Source: Rhizobium sp. (GTDB lineage Bacteria; Pseudomonadota; Alphaproteobacteria; Rhizobiales; Rhizobiaceae). Taken from it: a stretch of DNA of 64,000 bases. The notes beneath the pieces were generated by a model. It saw only the letters and a list, made by a program, of their open reading frames with translations. It made no database searches and was not told the origin of the DNA. The stretch is taken from assembly GCA_019739215.1 (NCBI GenBank), contig JAHHDR010000034.1, positions 1-64,000 of the forward strand, written 5' to 3'. Numbering within the stretch: position 1 is the stretch's first letter; every line of letters begins with the position of its first letter. This document shows positions 8,109-17,766 of the stretch, piece by piece. The position numbers and the translations under genes are program-made.

Positions 8109-8723
8109 TCAGGCGTCCGCCAGCGCCCGCTGCACCGACGGCCGCTCCGACATCCGCTCATGGTGATCCCTGATGATCGGCAGGTCGCGGATGTCGACGC
8201 CGTCACCCTCCAGCCAGTTCGAGATCGTATGAAGATAGGCGTCGGCGACGGTGTATTGCTCGCCCATTACCCACGGCCCCTCGAAGTAGTCGAGCTCGAT
8301 CATCCGCATCGACGCCATCATGGTCTCCGGCACCTTGGCCTTCATGTCCTCGAAGGAGGAATGCTGGTCGGCCCAGCGGGCGCCGCGGCGGCCATGGGCA
8401 TGGTTGATGTGCACGGTCGATGCGATGTAGGAATTGAACGCCTGAAGGCGGGCGAACTCGAAAGGGTCGTCCAGCGGGGCGAGCCGCGCGGCGGGAAAGG
8501 TCTGGGCGATATAGACGAGGATCGCCGGCGTCTCGGTGAGAACGCCCTGTTCGGTGACAAGCGCCGGAACACGACCCTTGGGGTTGATCTTCAGGTAGTC
8601 CGGGCTGCGCTGCTCGCCGGCCGCAAGGTCGACCTTGACCAGTTCGTAGGGCGCGCCCGCATCCTCGAGGGCAATCCGGGATGCGACCGCGCATGAGCCC
8701 TTGGAAAAGAAAAGTTTCAACAT
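8109..8723 (-). CDS. Glutathione S-transferase family protein
   Basis: 204 residues with an N-terminal thioredoxin-like domain (MLKLFFSKGSCAVASRIALEDAG, then NPKGRVPALVTEQGVLTETPAIL with the cis-Pro and the ET pair that holds the glutathione backbone) and an all-helical C domain (YTVADAYL with the N-cap Asp). The SKGSCAVASRI stretch resembles beta-class bacterial enzymes, where a cysteine near the glutathione thiol is used. The stop lies 10 bases before the methyltransferase ATG region on the same strand. Its substrate cannot be predicted. Confidence 0.88.
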   Translation of the reverse strand: MLKLFFSKGSCAVASRIALEDAGAPYELVKVDLAAGEQRSPDYLKINPKGRVPALVTEQGVLTETPAILVYIAQTFPAARLAPLDDPFEFARLQAFNSYIASTVHINHAHGRRGARWADQHSSFEDMKAKVPETMMASMRMIELDYFEGPWVMGEQYTVADAYLHTISNWLEGDGVDIRDLPIIRDHHERMSERPSVQRALADA

Positions 8724-8838
8724 GGATGTTCCTCGTGACTGACGCGAAGGATTGGGACCGGCAACCCTGCGATGTCAGCCTGGGCCAGGCGCCGGCATGT
8801 GCTGAAAGAGCATGGAGACGCGGTGGCGAGGCCATGCC

Positions 8839-10248
<1,410 letters not shown>

Positions 10249-10316
10249 TTAACACAAAGCTTTTGGCCGGTCATCATTGTTGTTGCAAAATGCCGAAGCG
10301 GTGGCGCTCTTAGGCT

Positions 10317-10345
10317 TTGACAGGGGCTTGCAACATCGCTAATGG
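10317..10345 (+). promoter_or_regulatory. Probable sigma70-type promoter for the FYDLN-acid gene
   Basis: TTGACA at 10317-10322 is followed 17 bases later by TAATGG at 10340-10345. The -35 box is perfect, the -10 box weak, and the first gene downstream is at 10422. This is the only such pairing I see in the 233-base gap between the divergent aroA and FYDLN-acid genes. Confidence 0.4.
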
Positions 10346-10421
10346 GCTCAACACTCGTTTTTCAACCTCGGCCGGCCAGTCCGGCCCGCCGAACGCGGCA
10401 CGACGATCAAGAGGTCCCCAC

Positions 10422-10814
10422 GTGGCTAAGTCAGAACTTGGTACCAAGCGCATCGACCCGGAAACGGGCAAGAAGTTCTACGACCTGAACAAGGATCCGG
10501 TCGTATCGCCCTATACGGGCAAGAGCTACCCGCTGTCCTTCTTCGCGGAAACCTCCGTCGCGGCCATCCTTGAAAAGGTTGCCGAGGAAGAAGAAGTGCC
10601 GGAAGTCGACACCGAGAGCACGGAAGTCGAACTCGTCTCGCTCGAGGATGCCGACGAGGAAGCAGCCGCCGGCGAGGATCTTCCCGACCTCGGCGATGAC
10701 GATGTCGATATCGGCGACGACGATGACAACACGTTCCTCGAGCAGGATGAAGACGAGGACGACGACGACATGTCGGACCTCATCGGCGTTCCCGGCGACG
10801 ACGAGGAAGTTTGA
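10422..10814 (+). CDS. TIGR02300 / FYDLN-acid family protein
   Basis: 130 residues from GTG 10422, with AAGAGG 7 bases upstream. The start MAKSELGTKRIDPETGKKFYDLNKDPVVSPYTGKSYP (two parts joined here by position) is the family signature, with the FYDLN motif near residue 19, a compact N-terminal region that looks like a degenerate zinc ribbon, followed by a strongly acidic tail of Asp and Glu (DDDVDIGDDDDNTF and onward). The family is confined largely to alphaproteobacteria and has no proven function. A stem-loop follows the stop, then tRNA-Ala, the order also seen in related rhizobia. Confidence 0.9.
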   Translation: MAKSELGTKRIDPETGKKFYDLNKDPVVSPYTGKSYPLSFFAETSVAAILEKVAEEEEVPEVDTESTEVELVSLEDADEEAAAGEDLPDLGDDDVDIGDDDDNTFLEQDEDEDDDDMSDLIGVPGDDEEV

Positions 10815-10823
10815 TTCTCAAAC

Positions 10824-10861
10824 CGGGCGAGGCGAAACTTTTCTGCGCCTTGCCCGATTTT
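10824..10861 (+). terminator. Rho-independent terminator after the FYDLN-acid gene
   Basis: CGGGCGAGGCG (10824-10834) pairs with CGCCTTGCCCG (10846-10856) through 11 pairs, one of them G-U, around an 11-base loop, and is followed by ATTTTCC. It lies 10 bases after the stop codon. Confidence 0.8.
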
Positions 10862-10950
10862 CCTGCTTGCCATTGCGAACAGGCGGAAGTATGAACCCGC
10901 CACCGAAGCCGAAGCGCATCGGTGACACCTCCTCCCCTCGGGGACCGGAT

Positions 10951-11026
<76 letters not shown>

Positions 11027-11188
11027 AATTTTCCAGCAATAACAGACTGCGGTCCCAAATCTGATAAAGGTGGATTGGTGAACATTGCGATTCGCTGCGG
11101 AATCGTTTTGACCGCCCGGGCGAATTGAGTGACACATGCCGCACCGGCGACCAATACGGCTATAGCGGCAACAGCCCAGGCCCCGCTC

Positions 11189-12286
11189 CTATTTGTACCC
11201 CGTCATCTCAAGGTAGCCGATGCCGCGATGCGTACCTTCGAAAGAAATCGGACCCTCCCAATATTCAAAGCGGGTTTTCATCCAGGCTTGCGGATTGAGC
11301 GGCGTCGTCACCACGTCGAATTTGCGTTTCGGTAGTTCAAGATGCCACGCGGTCGGGATGTCCCTGCCGTCAACGACGGTCGTCCTCGTCGGCGTCATAG
11401 TCAGGTCGCCCGGCATCATCGGACTGGCAGTGCCATCCGCCGCGATCCAGGTCGCAGATGTGAAGCCATTCCCGCTGTCCCGCAACCGGAAACCCATGAG
11501 CTTCTCCCCGCTCTGCAGATGCAGGGAAAACCAGTCCCACCCGGTCTGGTCGGCAGCCAATGGCTGAGACGACCATTCATGGTCGAGCCAGGCGTTTCCA
11601 GTCACCTTGACCTCGCCGGTCGGCAGCATGATGGAGCCGGTGACCGCATAAAACGGCTGCGAGTAGTAGTAGCTTGCCTGGCCCGCGGGCGATTTCACCG
11701 AATAGCCCTGCTGGCCCTGCGCAACGACCGGGCCGACCGCATCGAGCGAAAGTTGGTAGGAAAAATCCTTTCCGGTCGCATTCACGGACATCGCTGACAG
11801 ATTGACGCTCGACTGTGTTGCCGCATCATCAGGCAGACTCCGCAATTGCATGCGCCAATCGTCGATCCAGGCCGCGAATGGCGCTGCCGTGACACCCGAC
11901 TGGTCTATCCCGTCGCGAGACAGGCGTTCCGCCACGAACTGGCGATCCCCGGTCGTGATCGCGGCATGCCCCATCCAGATTTGCGGGCTCGACCAGCCTT
12001 CCCTGCGACCCGGCGCGAGTGCCGACCGGAACAGGGTCCATTGCGCGCCATACGCCTTGCCGTCCTCCCCCTTGAGATTGGCTGTAAGGTACCACCATTC
12101 GATGCGGTAGTCCGGATGCGCACCATGGTCCGCTGGAAACGCCAGCGGCACACCCGGCTTCGGCACCGCAAATCCATCGGCCTTGGTGCCGAGTTCGGCG
12201 AAACCCTGGCCGTTCGCTCCGGACCCGACGAGAGCCAGGAATATCACCGCGGCCACAAGGCCTGACAGAAGCTTGCTAGCGTTCAT
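11189..12286 (-). CDS. Secreted CrtC/AttH-like lipocalin-fold protein
   Basis: About 365 residues. A signal peptide (ASKLLSGLVAAVIFLALVGSGANG) is followed by the family signature ADHGAHPDYRIEWWYLTANL, then QWTLFRS, the WMGHAAI segment and the second-domain marker GNAWLDHEWSSQPL, closing with GTHRGIGYLEMTGYK. These match the AttH / carotenoid 1,2-hydratase-like family of paired lipocalin-like barrels. I see no carotenoid genes here, so hydratase activity is not claimed. It is the third gene of an operon after an ABC ATPase and a large permease, the arrangement of attEFGH-type loci. I chose ATG 12286 over a TTG six bases upstream; it overlaps the permease end by 11 bases. Confidence 0.85.
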   Translation of the reverse strand: MNASKLLSGLVAAVIFLALVGSGANGQGFAELGTKADGFAVPKPGVPLAFPADHGAHPDYRIEWWYLTANLKGEDGKAYGAQWTLFRSALAPGRREGWSSPQIWMGHAAITTGDRQFVAERLSRDGIDQSGVTAAPFAAWIDDWRMQLRSLPDDAATQSSVNLSAMSVNATGKDFSYQLSLDAVGPVVAQGQQGYSVKSPAGQASYYYSQPFYAVTGSIMLPTGEVKVTGNAWLDHEWSSQPLAADQTGWDWFSLHLQSGEKLMGFRLRDSGNGFTSATWIAADGTASPMMPGDLTMTPTRTTVVDGRDIPTAWHLELPKRKFDVVTTPLNPQAWMKTRFEYWEGPISFEGTHRGIGYLEMTGYK

Positions 12287-14690
12287 TGGCAAAAACCTTC
12301 AGCAGATCGGCTGCAGATGTCCGGGCAAGCCGGCGCAGCGGGATGATTGCAGCGACCAGCGCCGCAGCCATCGCCAGCCCGCCGAGCTTCAGCCAGTCCC
12401 CGGGAAAGAGGTGCATCGGCAGCTTCCAGCTAAATGCCTCGACATTGACGATCGACAGCAGGACCCAGGCCAGGCCGAGGCCAACGGGAAGCGCGGCGAT
12501 CAGGGTCAGCAATGCCAAAGCCAGCGTCCTGACGAGTTCCAGGAGGACAATGCGGCGCAGGGTAATGCCCATCGCCCACAACGGTGCGATCTGAGGCAGG
12601 CGCATCCCGGCCAGTGTCACCAGGCTGGCAAACATCGCCAGGCCCGCCACGCCGAGTGTCAGAACGTTGAGTACCGCGGTCACCGAGAATGTCTTTTCGA
12701 ACACCTCCAGCGACCGCCGCTTGAGGCTGTCCTGATCCACCACATTCTGCCGGGGCAGATCGAATTCCTCGATCAGCGCCGCAGTCAGCGCGCCCGCGCC
12801 CGACGGTGCGATCCGCACACCATAGCGCAGGCGCGGCACCTGCGGATAGAGTTGCGACAGTCGGTCGATGCCGATGATGACCTGTCCCTTCGGGTTGCCG
12901 TAGTCGGAGAACACGCCGGCAACGGTCGTTGCCCATCCGCCCGGCAGGACGATGTCATCGCCAACGTCGAGACGATCGCGGCGCGACATCTGCTCATTGA
13001 TCAGCGCGGCATTGCCTTCGGCCACCCGGTCCCAGACATCCGGCGAGGATTGCAGCAGCGGCCAGTTCTCCCGGTAGAGCGGATCATCCTTGATCCCGAA
13101 TATCTCGGCATCGTTGCCCTCAACCTCTCCATCGACATTCCAGATCGGCAGAACCGCGCTCGCCCGGCTGGAAAGCCAGTGGCGAATCCGGTCGCCTTCT
13201 GCATCGCTTCGGGCTGTGACATAGAGCTCAGCCGCGAGCCGCTGGTCGAGCCATCCGGTGAATGTCTGCCGAAAACTTGAGACCATCGTGCCGACGCCGA
13301 CATTGGCTGACAGCGCCAGGAGCAGCGCCATCAAGGCAAGCGAAAGGCCGGGCAGCTGCTGGCGCGCGTCGGCCCAGAACCACTGCGCAAGCGGCCCGCT
13401 TCCTGACTGGCGCAGCACGCCGAGCAAGGCGGAGAGGACCATTGGCAGGATCAGGGCCGCCCCCAGGAGAAGGCCTCCGAGCACTCCGAACCCGCTCACC
13501 AGGCCGCGGCCCCACTGTGCCAGCCCGGCGGCAAGGATGAACGCGACAATCCCGGCCAGCGCCTGAAGGATCAGTGCCCGCTCCGACGACAGCGCCCATG
13601 CACGCGGCTGCGCGGATGCCAGCAGCGGAAGCCTCCACACGCGCCAGAGACTGCCTGCGGCGGAAACCAGGGTGCCGCCCACGGCAATTGCGATCCCGGT
13701 CGCCCACCATTCGGGGCGCAGGGCCAGCGTGCCCGGAAGGCTGGCCCCATAGAGGCCCTGAAGGGCCGCAGCGACGTCAGGTAGCAGCAGCGATGCAACA
13801 AGATAGCCGAGAACGACGCCAGAGAGCCCCGCGGCCAGGGCCAGAGACAAGAGTTCCAGCACCAGCAGTCCGCACAGCGCGCGAGCGGAAAGCCCGAGCG
13901 ATCTGAGGGTGCGAAATGTGGAGCGACGTTGTTCGAAGGCCATCCCGACCGCCGAATAAACGATGAACAGCCCAACAGCGAACGCCAGAAAGCCGAATGC
14001 CGTCAGGTTGAGATGAAAACTGTCCGTCAGGCGCGCAAGGTCGCCTTCGCCATCCGGCGATTTGACCACAAGGTCCGGAGCAAGGGCCTTCAGCGCGTCA
14101 GCGTCCAAAACCTGGTCGTTCGCGACCACGAGACTGCTGATCTGACCCGGCCTACCCAACAGCAATTGCGCGTTGCCGATATCCATGATGGCGTTGCCCG
14201 GAGGCACGTCAGCGGCGGCGCGAAAGGTGAGTGCGGTCTCATTGCCACGGGAAAGTTCCTCGAACGTTTCGGGCGCAACGAAGACCAGGCCAGGCGAACG
14301 GATGAACGACAGAAGATCGCCGCCTTCGCTCACATCGATCTGCGCCGCATCGGCAGGCAGCGTCACGGGATCGATCCCGACGACGTGGAGCCGCACGGAA
14401 CCCAGCCGAAGATCGCCCTCGACGACAGGGGATACCTGCCAGCCTGCGCGCCGGAGTTCGACATATGTCTGCTGAGCGATCGGCGCGCCGTTTCCGGACA
14501 CCAGTTGGTCGAGCCTGTTGCCGCCGACGATCGCTGTGGCGCGGTCATAGCTTGCGCGGGCCTCGGAATTCACCGCCTGAACGCCAGACCACAATGCCGT
14601 CGCCAGGGACAGGCCCAGCAGGAGCATTGCGAGTTGCAGCGGATTCCTGCGCCAGTGGGAAAACAGTGCGGACAGTGCCGTTCGGATCAT
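12276..14690 (-). CDS. FtsX-like ABC transporter permease, tandem-domain
   Basis: 804 residues. An N-terminal anchor (residues about 19-38) precedes a large periplasmic domain, then three membrane helices near 235-330, further helices near 365-430, a second periplasmic domain and a final FtsX unit of three helices near 680-790 (TLGVAGLAMFASLVTLAGM, LALALLTLIAALPVGLGLAW). The two FtsX units in one chain correspond to the separate permeases of related operons. MacB/LolC-type permeases couple ATP hydrolysis to motion of periplasmic substrates rather than classical transport. It overlaps the ATPase stop by 4 bases and the CrtC-like gene by 11, so the three proteins should act together at the cell envelope. 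The substrate is unknown. Confidence 0.88.
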   Translation of the reverse strand: MIRTALSALFSHWRRNPLQLAMLLLGLSLATALWSGVQAVNSEARASYDRATAIVGGNRLDQLVSGNGAPIAQQTYVELRRAGWQVSPVVEGDLRLGSVRLHVVGIDPVTLPADAAQIDVSEGGDLLSFIRSPGLVFVAPETFEELSRGNETALTFRAAADVPPGNAIMDIGNAQLLLGRPGQISSLVVANDQVLDADALKALAPDLVVKSPDGEGDLARLTDSFHLNLTAFGFLAFAVGLFIVYSAVGMAFEQRRSTFRTLRSLGLSARALCGLLVLELLSLALAAGLSGVVLGYLVASLLLPDVAAALQGLYGASLPGTLALRPEWWATGIAIAVGGTLVSAAGSLWRVWRLPLLASAQPRAWALSSERALILQALAGIVAFILAAGLAQWGRGLVSGFGVLGGLLLGAALILPMVLSALLGVLRQSGSGPLAQWFWADARQQLPGLSLALMALLLALSANVGVGTMVSSFRQTFTGWLDQRLAAELYVTARSDAEGDRIRHWLSSRASAVLPIWNVDGEVEGNDAEIFGIKDDPLYRENWPLLQSSPDVWDRVAEGNAALINEQMSRRDRLDVGDDIVLPGGWATTVAGVFSDYGNPKGQVIIGIDRLSQLYPQVPRLRYGVRIAPSGAGALTAALIEEFDLPRQNVVDQDSLKRRSLEVFEKTFSVTAVLNVLTLGVAGLAMFASLVTLAGMRLPQIAPLWAMGITLRRIVLLELVRTLALALLTLIAALPVGLGLAWVLLSIVNVEAFSWKLPMHLFPGDWLKLGGLAMAAALVAAIIPLRRLARTSAADLLKVFANER

Positions 14691-15349
14691 GTCGAGACGA
14701 TCCGTCCGCCGCGCAGGTTGGTGCGATCATCCAGTTGATCCGCCAGACGGCTCGAATGCGTGACCATGAGAAGGGCCGCACCCGTGTCTGCCACCAGTTC
14801 CAGCATCAGCGCCAGGACTGCGTCGCCGGTCGCCTCATCCAGGTTGCCCGTGGGTTCGTCGGCCAGGACCAGGCTGGGTCTGGCGGCAAGCGTTCGGCCG
14901 ATGGCAACGCGCTGCTGCTGTCCACCCGACAGTTGCTCCGGATAGCGGCTCAGCAGCCCGTCGAGGCCGAGTCTCTCGATCAGCACGGCGTTCCAGTGCG
15001 GATCGTCACGACCGCTGAGGCGCGCGTGGAACGACAGATTGGCCGCCACGTCGAGTGACGGAATCAGGTTGAACTGCTGGAATACGAGCCCGACGGTGCC
15101 ACGACGAAGCCTCGCTCGACTGGCGTCGTCGAGCCGGCCCATGTCTTCGCCTTCGACGATCACTTGCCCGGAATCGGGGATGTCGAGGCCCGCGGCGAGA
15201 TGCAGAAGCGTGCTCTTGCCGCTTCCCGACTCTCCGGTCAGTGCCCGGCTTCTGCCGCTATCGACCTTGAGGTCGATGTCGTGAAGGACGGCGAGTGGGC
15301 CCTCCGCAGTCTGATAGGCTTTGCTGACGGCATGCAATGCAAGAACCAT
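14687..15349 (-). CDS. ABC transporter ATP-binding protein (LolD/MacB type)
   Basis: 220 residues. Walker A is GESGSGKST, the Q loop is in [14 protein letters not shown], the signature is [13 protein letters not shown], Walker B is [12 protein letters not shown] and the switch His is in [10 protein letters not shown]. The EPTGNLD form is typical of MacB and LolD ATPases that partner FtsX-like permeases. ATG 15349 begins [13 protein letters not shown]. It is the first gene of the three-gene operon and overlaps the permease start by ATGA. Confidence 0.92.
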   Translation of the reverse strand: MVLALHAVSKAYQTAEGPLAVLHDIDLKVDSGRSRALTGESGSGKSTLLHLAAGLDIPDSGQVIVEGEDMGRLDDASRARLRRGTVGLVFQQFNLIPSLDVAANLSFHARLSGRDDPHWNAVLIERLGLDGLLSRYPEQLSGGQQQRVAIGRTLAARPSLVLADEPTGNLDEATGDAVLALMLELVADTGAALLMVTHSSRLADQLDDRTNLRGGRIVST

Positions 15350-15658
15350 TGGGTCCTCGTTTCAACGAAGTGTCCCGATGGTATGGACGTCCTCCACACA
15401 ATTGGCAACGCGCCGCCGTCATTGCCATGGCCCCGAACCATTTCTGTGCCCTGAATGCCGCTCGTTCAATCCGCGCAAGTCCTCGCAAGACGGCAGTCAC
15501 GCCGAAACCAGCGGATGCCAAAAATGCTCGCTGGTCCGACGGCGTCCCTTATGGTGACAGGAAGGGGTATCGGATACAGCTCATGATGTCGTTACGACTA
15601 TCCGCAGGCGGCATGGGCTGCCGCCTGCTCTCGTTGATCTTCGCTCCGGCGTGGAGCA
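15350..15658. other. Intergenic gap with one hairpin, no supported gene
   Basis: No reading frame in these 309 bases shows a recognisable domain or a convincing start. The only structure seen is a stem-loop at 15604-15628, listed separately. The part near 15350-15450 should hold the promoter of the ABC-CrtC operon, but I see no clear boxes. Confidence 0.5.
15604..15628 (-). terminator. Probable terminator hairpin after alpha/beta hydrolase
   Basis: GCAGGCGGCA (15604-15613) and TGCCGCCTGC (15619-15628) form a perfect 10-bp stem around TGGGC, 30 bases past the hydrolase stop. No T-run follows on the minus strand, so it may end transcription weakly or protect the mRNA end. Confidence 0.5.
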
Positions 15659-16441
15659 TCACTTGGCCGCTTCTTGCGTGCTCCTGGCGGCCTCGTCGAT
15701 AACGTCGGCGATGACACCAGGCTGGGTCATGAACAGCGCATGGCTGGCATCGACCTCGGTCACTTTGGCGCCGATTCGCTTGGCCATGTCCTGCAGCATG
15801 CGCTGGTCGAAAGCCTTGTCCTGGCGGGCGATGACGGCCCAGCTCGGCTTGGTGCGCCAGGCGGCGTTCTCGAGCTTGATGCCGAACGATGCCAGGTTGA
15901 TCGGCACCTGGGAGTCGCGCAGGAAGGCGGCGTCCGCGTCGGTCGTATCGGCCGCAAAGCCGGCCTTGAACGTATCGGCCTTCAGGGCACCGAATCCATC
16001 GGCCGTGGGTTCGATCACGAATTCCGGCGGCGTCGTGTAGCCTTCATACTGCTGCGCCGTGGTCTCGCCAGCATCCGGCGACAGGGCGGAGACATAGACC
16101 AGGCCTGCGACCTTCGCGTCGACGCCCGCCTCGGTAATCATCACGCCGCCCCAGGAATGACCGACGAGAATAGTGGGTCCGTCTTGGCGATCGATCGCGC
16201 GCTTGGTCGCAGCAATATCGTCGGCAAGCGAGGTCAACGGATTCTGGACGATCGTGACCTTGTATCCCCGCTGGGTGAGGTTGTCATAGACGCCGCGCCA
16301 GCCCGAGCCGTCGGCAAAGGCACCGTGGACGAGGACGACATTGCGGACCGCCTGGTTGTCGGGGATCTTCTCGGCGGCAAAGCCCGAAGTGGCCGCGGCG
16401 ATACCGAGGGCTGTGGTTGCAGCGATAAGGGTGGTGTTCAT
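15659..16441 (-). CDS. Secreted alpha/beta hydrolase
   Basis: 260 residues with a signal peptide ending in SGFAA. The core VVLVHGAFADGSGWRGVYDNL, the nucleophile elbow GHSWGG, the acid in ARQDKAFD and the base in DASHALFMTQP make a complete Ser-Asp-His triad. Similar short periplasmic hydrolases act on small esters or lactones; the substrate is unknown. It is a single gene. The upstream region carries one inverted and one direct copy of a GCGATAACAA element, which suggests tight repression by a regulator not encoded next to it. Confidence 0.88.
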   Translation of the reverse strand: MNTTLIAATTALGIAAATSGFAAEKIPDNQAVRNVVLVHGAFADGSGWRGVYDNLTQRGYKVTIVQNPLTSLADDIAATKRAIDRQDGPTILVGHSWGGVMITEAGVDAKVAGLVYVSALSPDAGETTAQQYEGYTTPPEFVIEPTADGFGALKADTFKAGFAADTTDADAAFLRDSQVPINLASFGIKLENAAWRTKPSWAVIARQDKAFDQRMLQDMAKRIGAKVTEVDASHALFMTQPGVIADVIDEAARSTQEAAK

Positions 16442-16453
16442 TGTCGGGCTCCT

Positions 16454-16486
16454 TTGTTATCGCGGTTTTTATTATTGCGATAACAA
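16454..16486. promoter_or_regulatory. Inverted repeat upstream of alpha/beta hydrolase
   Basis: TTGTTATCGC (16454-16463) and GCGATAACAA (16477-16486) are exact reverse complements spaced 13 bases apart. The pair lies 13 to 45 bases before the hydrolase start on the minus strand, where a repressor would block the ribosome or polymerase. Confidence 0.65.
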
Positions 16487-16525
16487 TCTTCTAAGCGCAA
16501 CCATGAAGCCTGTCAACAACAATAT

Positions 16526-16540
16526 TTATTGCGATAACAA
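16526..16540. promoter_or_regulatory. Second copy of the 15-bp operator-like element
   Basis: TTATTGCGATAACAA at 16526-16540 repeats exactly the sequence at 16472-16486. The two copies are 54 bases apart, close to five helical turns, so they face the same side of the DNA and could be bridged by one regulator. Confidence 0.6.
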
Positions 16541-16628
16541 AATTCTTCGATGTCTCACTTGGACTTGGTTCATCGTCAGAGCGCCGACCAGGCCGCGCTT
16601 CTTTGACTGTCGTGACTGGAAGCACGCA

Positions 16629-17765
16629 TCAGACGAGATGATGCAGTACCGATTCCCGGGCGCCGTTGACCGCCTCAACCAGACGCGCGTGCGAAATCGC
16701 CTGGATGAGGAAGCGGTCGTGGGCGGTCCCGCCCATGTCCTCGGCCGCGAGCATGGCATTCACCACGGCCTCCTCGACGCAGTCCACGGTCGCGAGATAG
16801 ACCGGGTCGAGCGGTTCGTCATTGACCATCTCGATGGCGAGATGCCCGCTCGCCCTGTGCGCCATGGGATGGGCATTGGCCGTAGAGAAGGCGAGGAAGA
16901 TGTCGCCCGAATTGTTGCCGCCCGGCGTGCCGTTGCGGCCGATGCCGATCGCGGCGCGGCGGGCCAGGCGCTTGAGCTGGTGCGGCATCATCGGCAGGTC
17001 GGTGGCGATCACGACGATGATCGAACCGCGCTCGGCCATCTGGCTCTGCGGCGTGCCGTCCTGCATGTATTTGCCGACAGGCACGCCCGCGATGGTCAGC
17101 CAGTCACGCTGGCCGTGGTTTGCCTGTACCAGCACCCCGACCGTGTAGGACCGACCATCGAATTCGACGCTGCGTGACGAGGTTCCGGTGCCGCCCTTGA
17201 AGCCATAGGTGATCATCCCCGTGCCGCCACCACAATTGCCTTCCTGAACGGGTCCATCGGCAATGCTGTCGAGCGCGGCATGCACGTCGGCTTCGGTCAG
17301 GTGCAGCCCGTTGATGTCGTTGAGCACGCCGTCATAGGTCTCGGCGACGACGGGCATGATCCAGAGGAAATCGTCTGTCTGGTAGGTCGAGGCATAGCGG
17401 TCGATCATCCATTTGACGGTCGCGTGATGCGCCATGCCGACGCCATGGGTGTTGGTGATCACGACAGGTCCGAGGAAGTAACCGCCGTCCTCGATCCAGT
17501 GCGTGCCGGTCATCTCGCCGTTGCCGTTGAAGCGATGCACGCCAGCATAGACGGGCACGGGCGTGTCCGACTGCATGTGCGGCAGGATGGCCGTGACACC
17601 GGTCCGCACCGGGCGCTCCCGGCCGGGACGTGGTGCGTTCTCGATAATCGTGCGGAAGCCGACGCCGATGCCGGGCACGTCGGTGATGGCATTGTGGGTC
17701 CCGGTGCGGCCGGCAAAAGGAAGCCCGAGTTCGCGGCCGCGGGGCTTGGAGGTGTTCTCTGTCAT
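16629..17765 (-). CDS. dmpA: DmpA-type P1 family aminopeptidase
   Basis: 378 residues, close to the 375 of Ochrobactrum anthropi DmpA, an L-aminopeptidase/D-esterase that also accepts beta-peptides. The proenzyme cuts itself before the nucleophilic serine of the small subunit; the matching site here is ERGSIIVVIATD with G247-S248. The large-subunit markers VPGIGVGF, GNCGGGTGM and KGGTGTSSR are present. There is no signal peptide, so it is cytoplasmic or uses another route. It begins one base before the stop-proximal end of a polyamine-type permease gene and is the last gene of that operon, so I infer that it hydrolyses an amide or peptide brought in by the transporter. Confidence 0.9.
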   Translation of the reverse strand: MTENTSKPRGRELGLPFAGRTGTHNAITDVPGIGVGFRTIIENAPRPGRERPVRTGVTAILPHMQSDTPVPVYAGVHRFNGNGEMTGTHWIEDGGYFLGPVVITNTHGVGMAHHATVKWMIDRYASTYQTDDFLWIMPVVAETYDGVLNDINGLHLTEADVHAALDSIADGPVQEGNCGGGTGMITYGFKGGTGTSSRSVEFDGRSYTVGVLVQANHGQRDWLTIAGVPVGKYMQDGTPQSQMAERGSIIVVIATDLPMMPHQLKRLARRAAIGIGRNGTPGGNNSGDIFLAFSTANAHPMAHRASGHLAIEMVNDEPLDPVYLATVDCVEEAVVNAMLAAEDMGGTAHDRFLIQAISHARLVEAVNGARESVLHHLV

Positions 17766-17766
17766 G

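Noticed and set aside
11189..12286. Carotenoid 1,2-hydratase
   Set aside because: The family match is to the fold; no carotenoid pathway gene is in the window and the operon is an ABC exporter.
15258..15702. Several short open frames in the gap before the alpha/beta hydrolase
   Set aside because: None has a ribosome site, a domain or a consistent length; they overlap each other on both strands.
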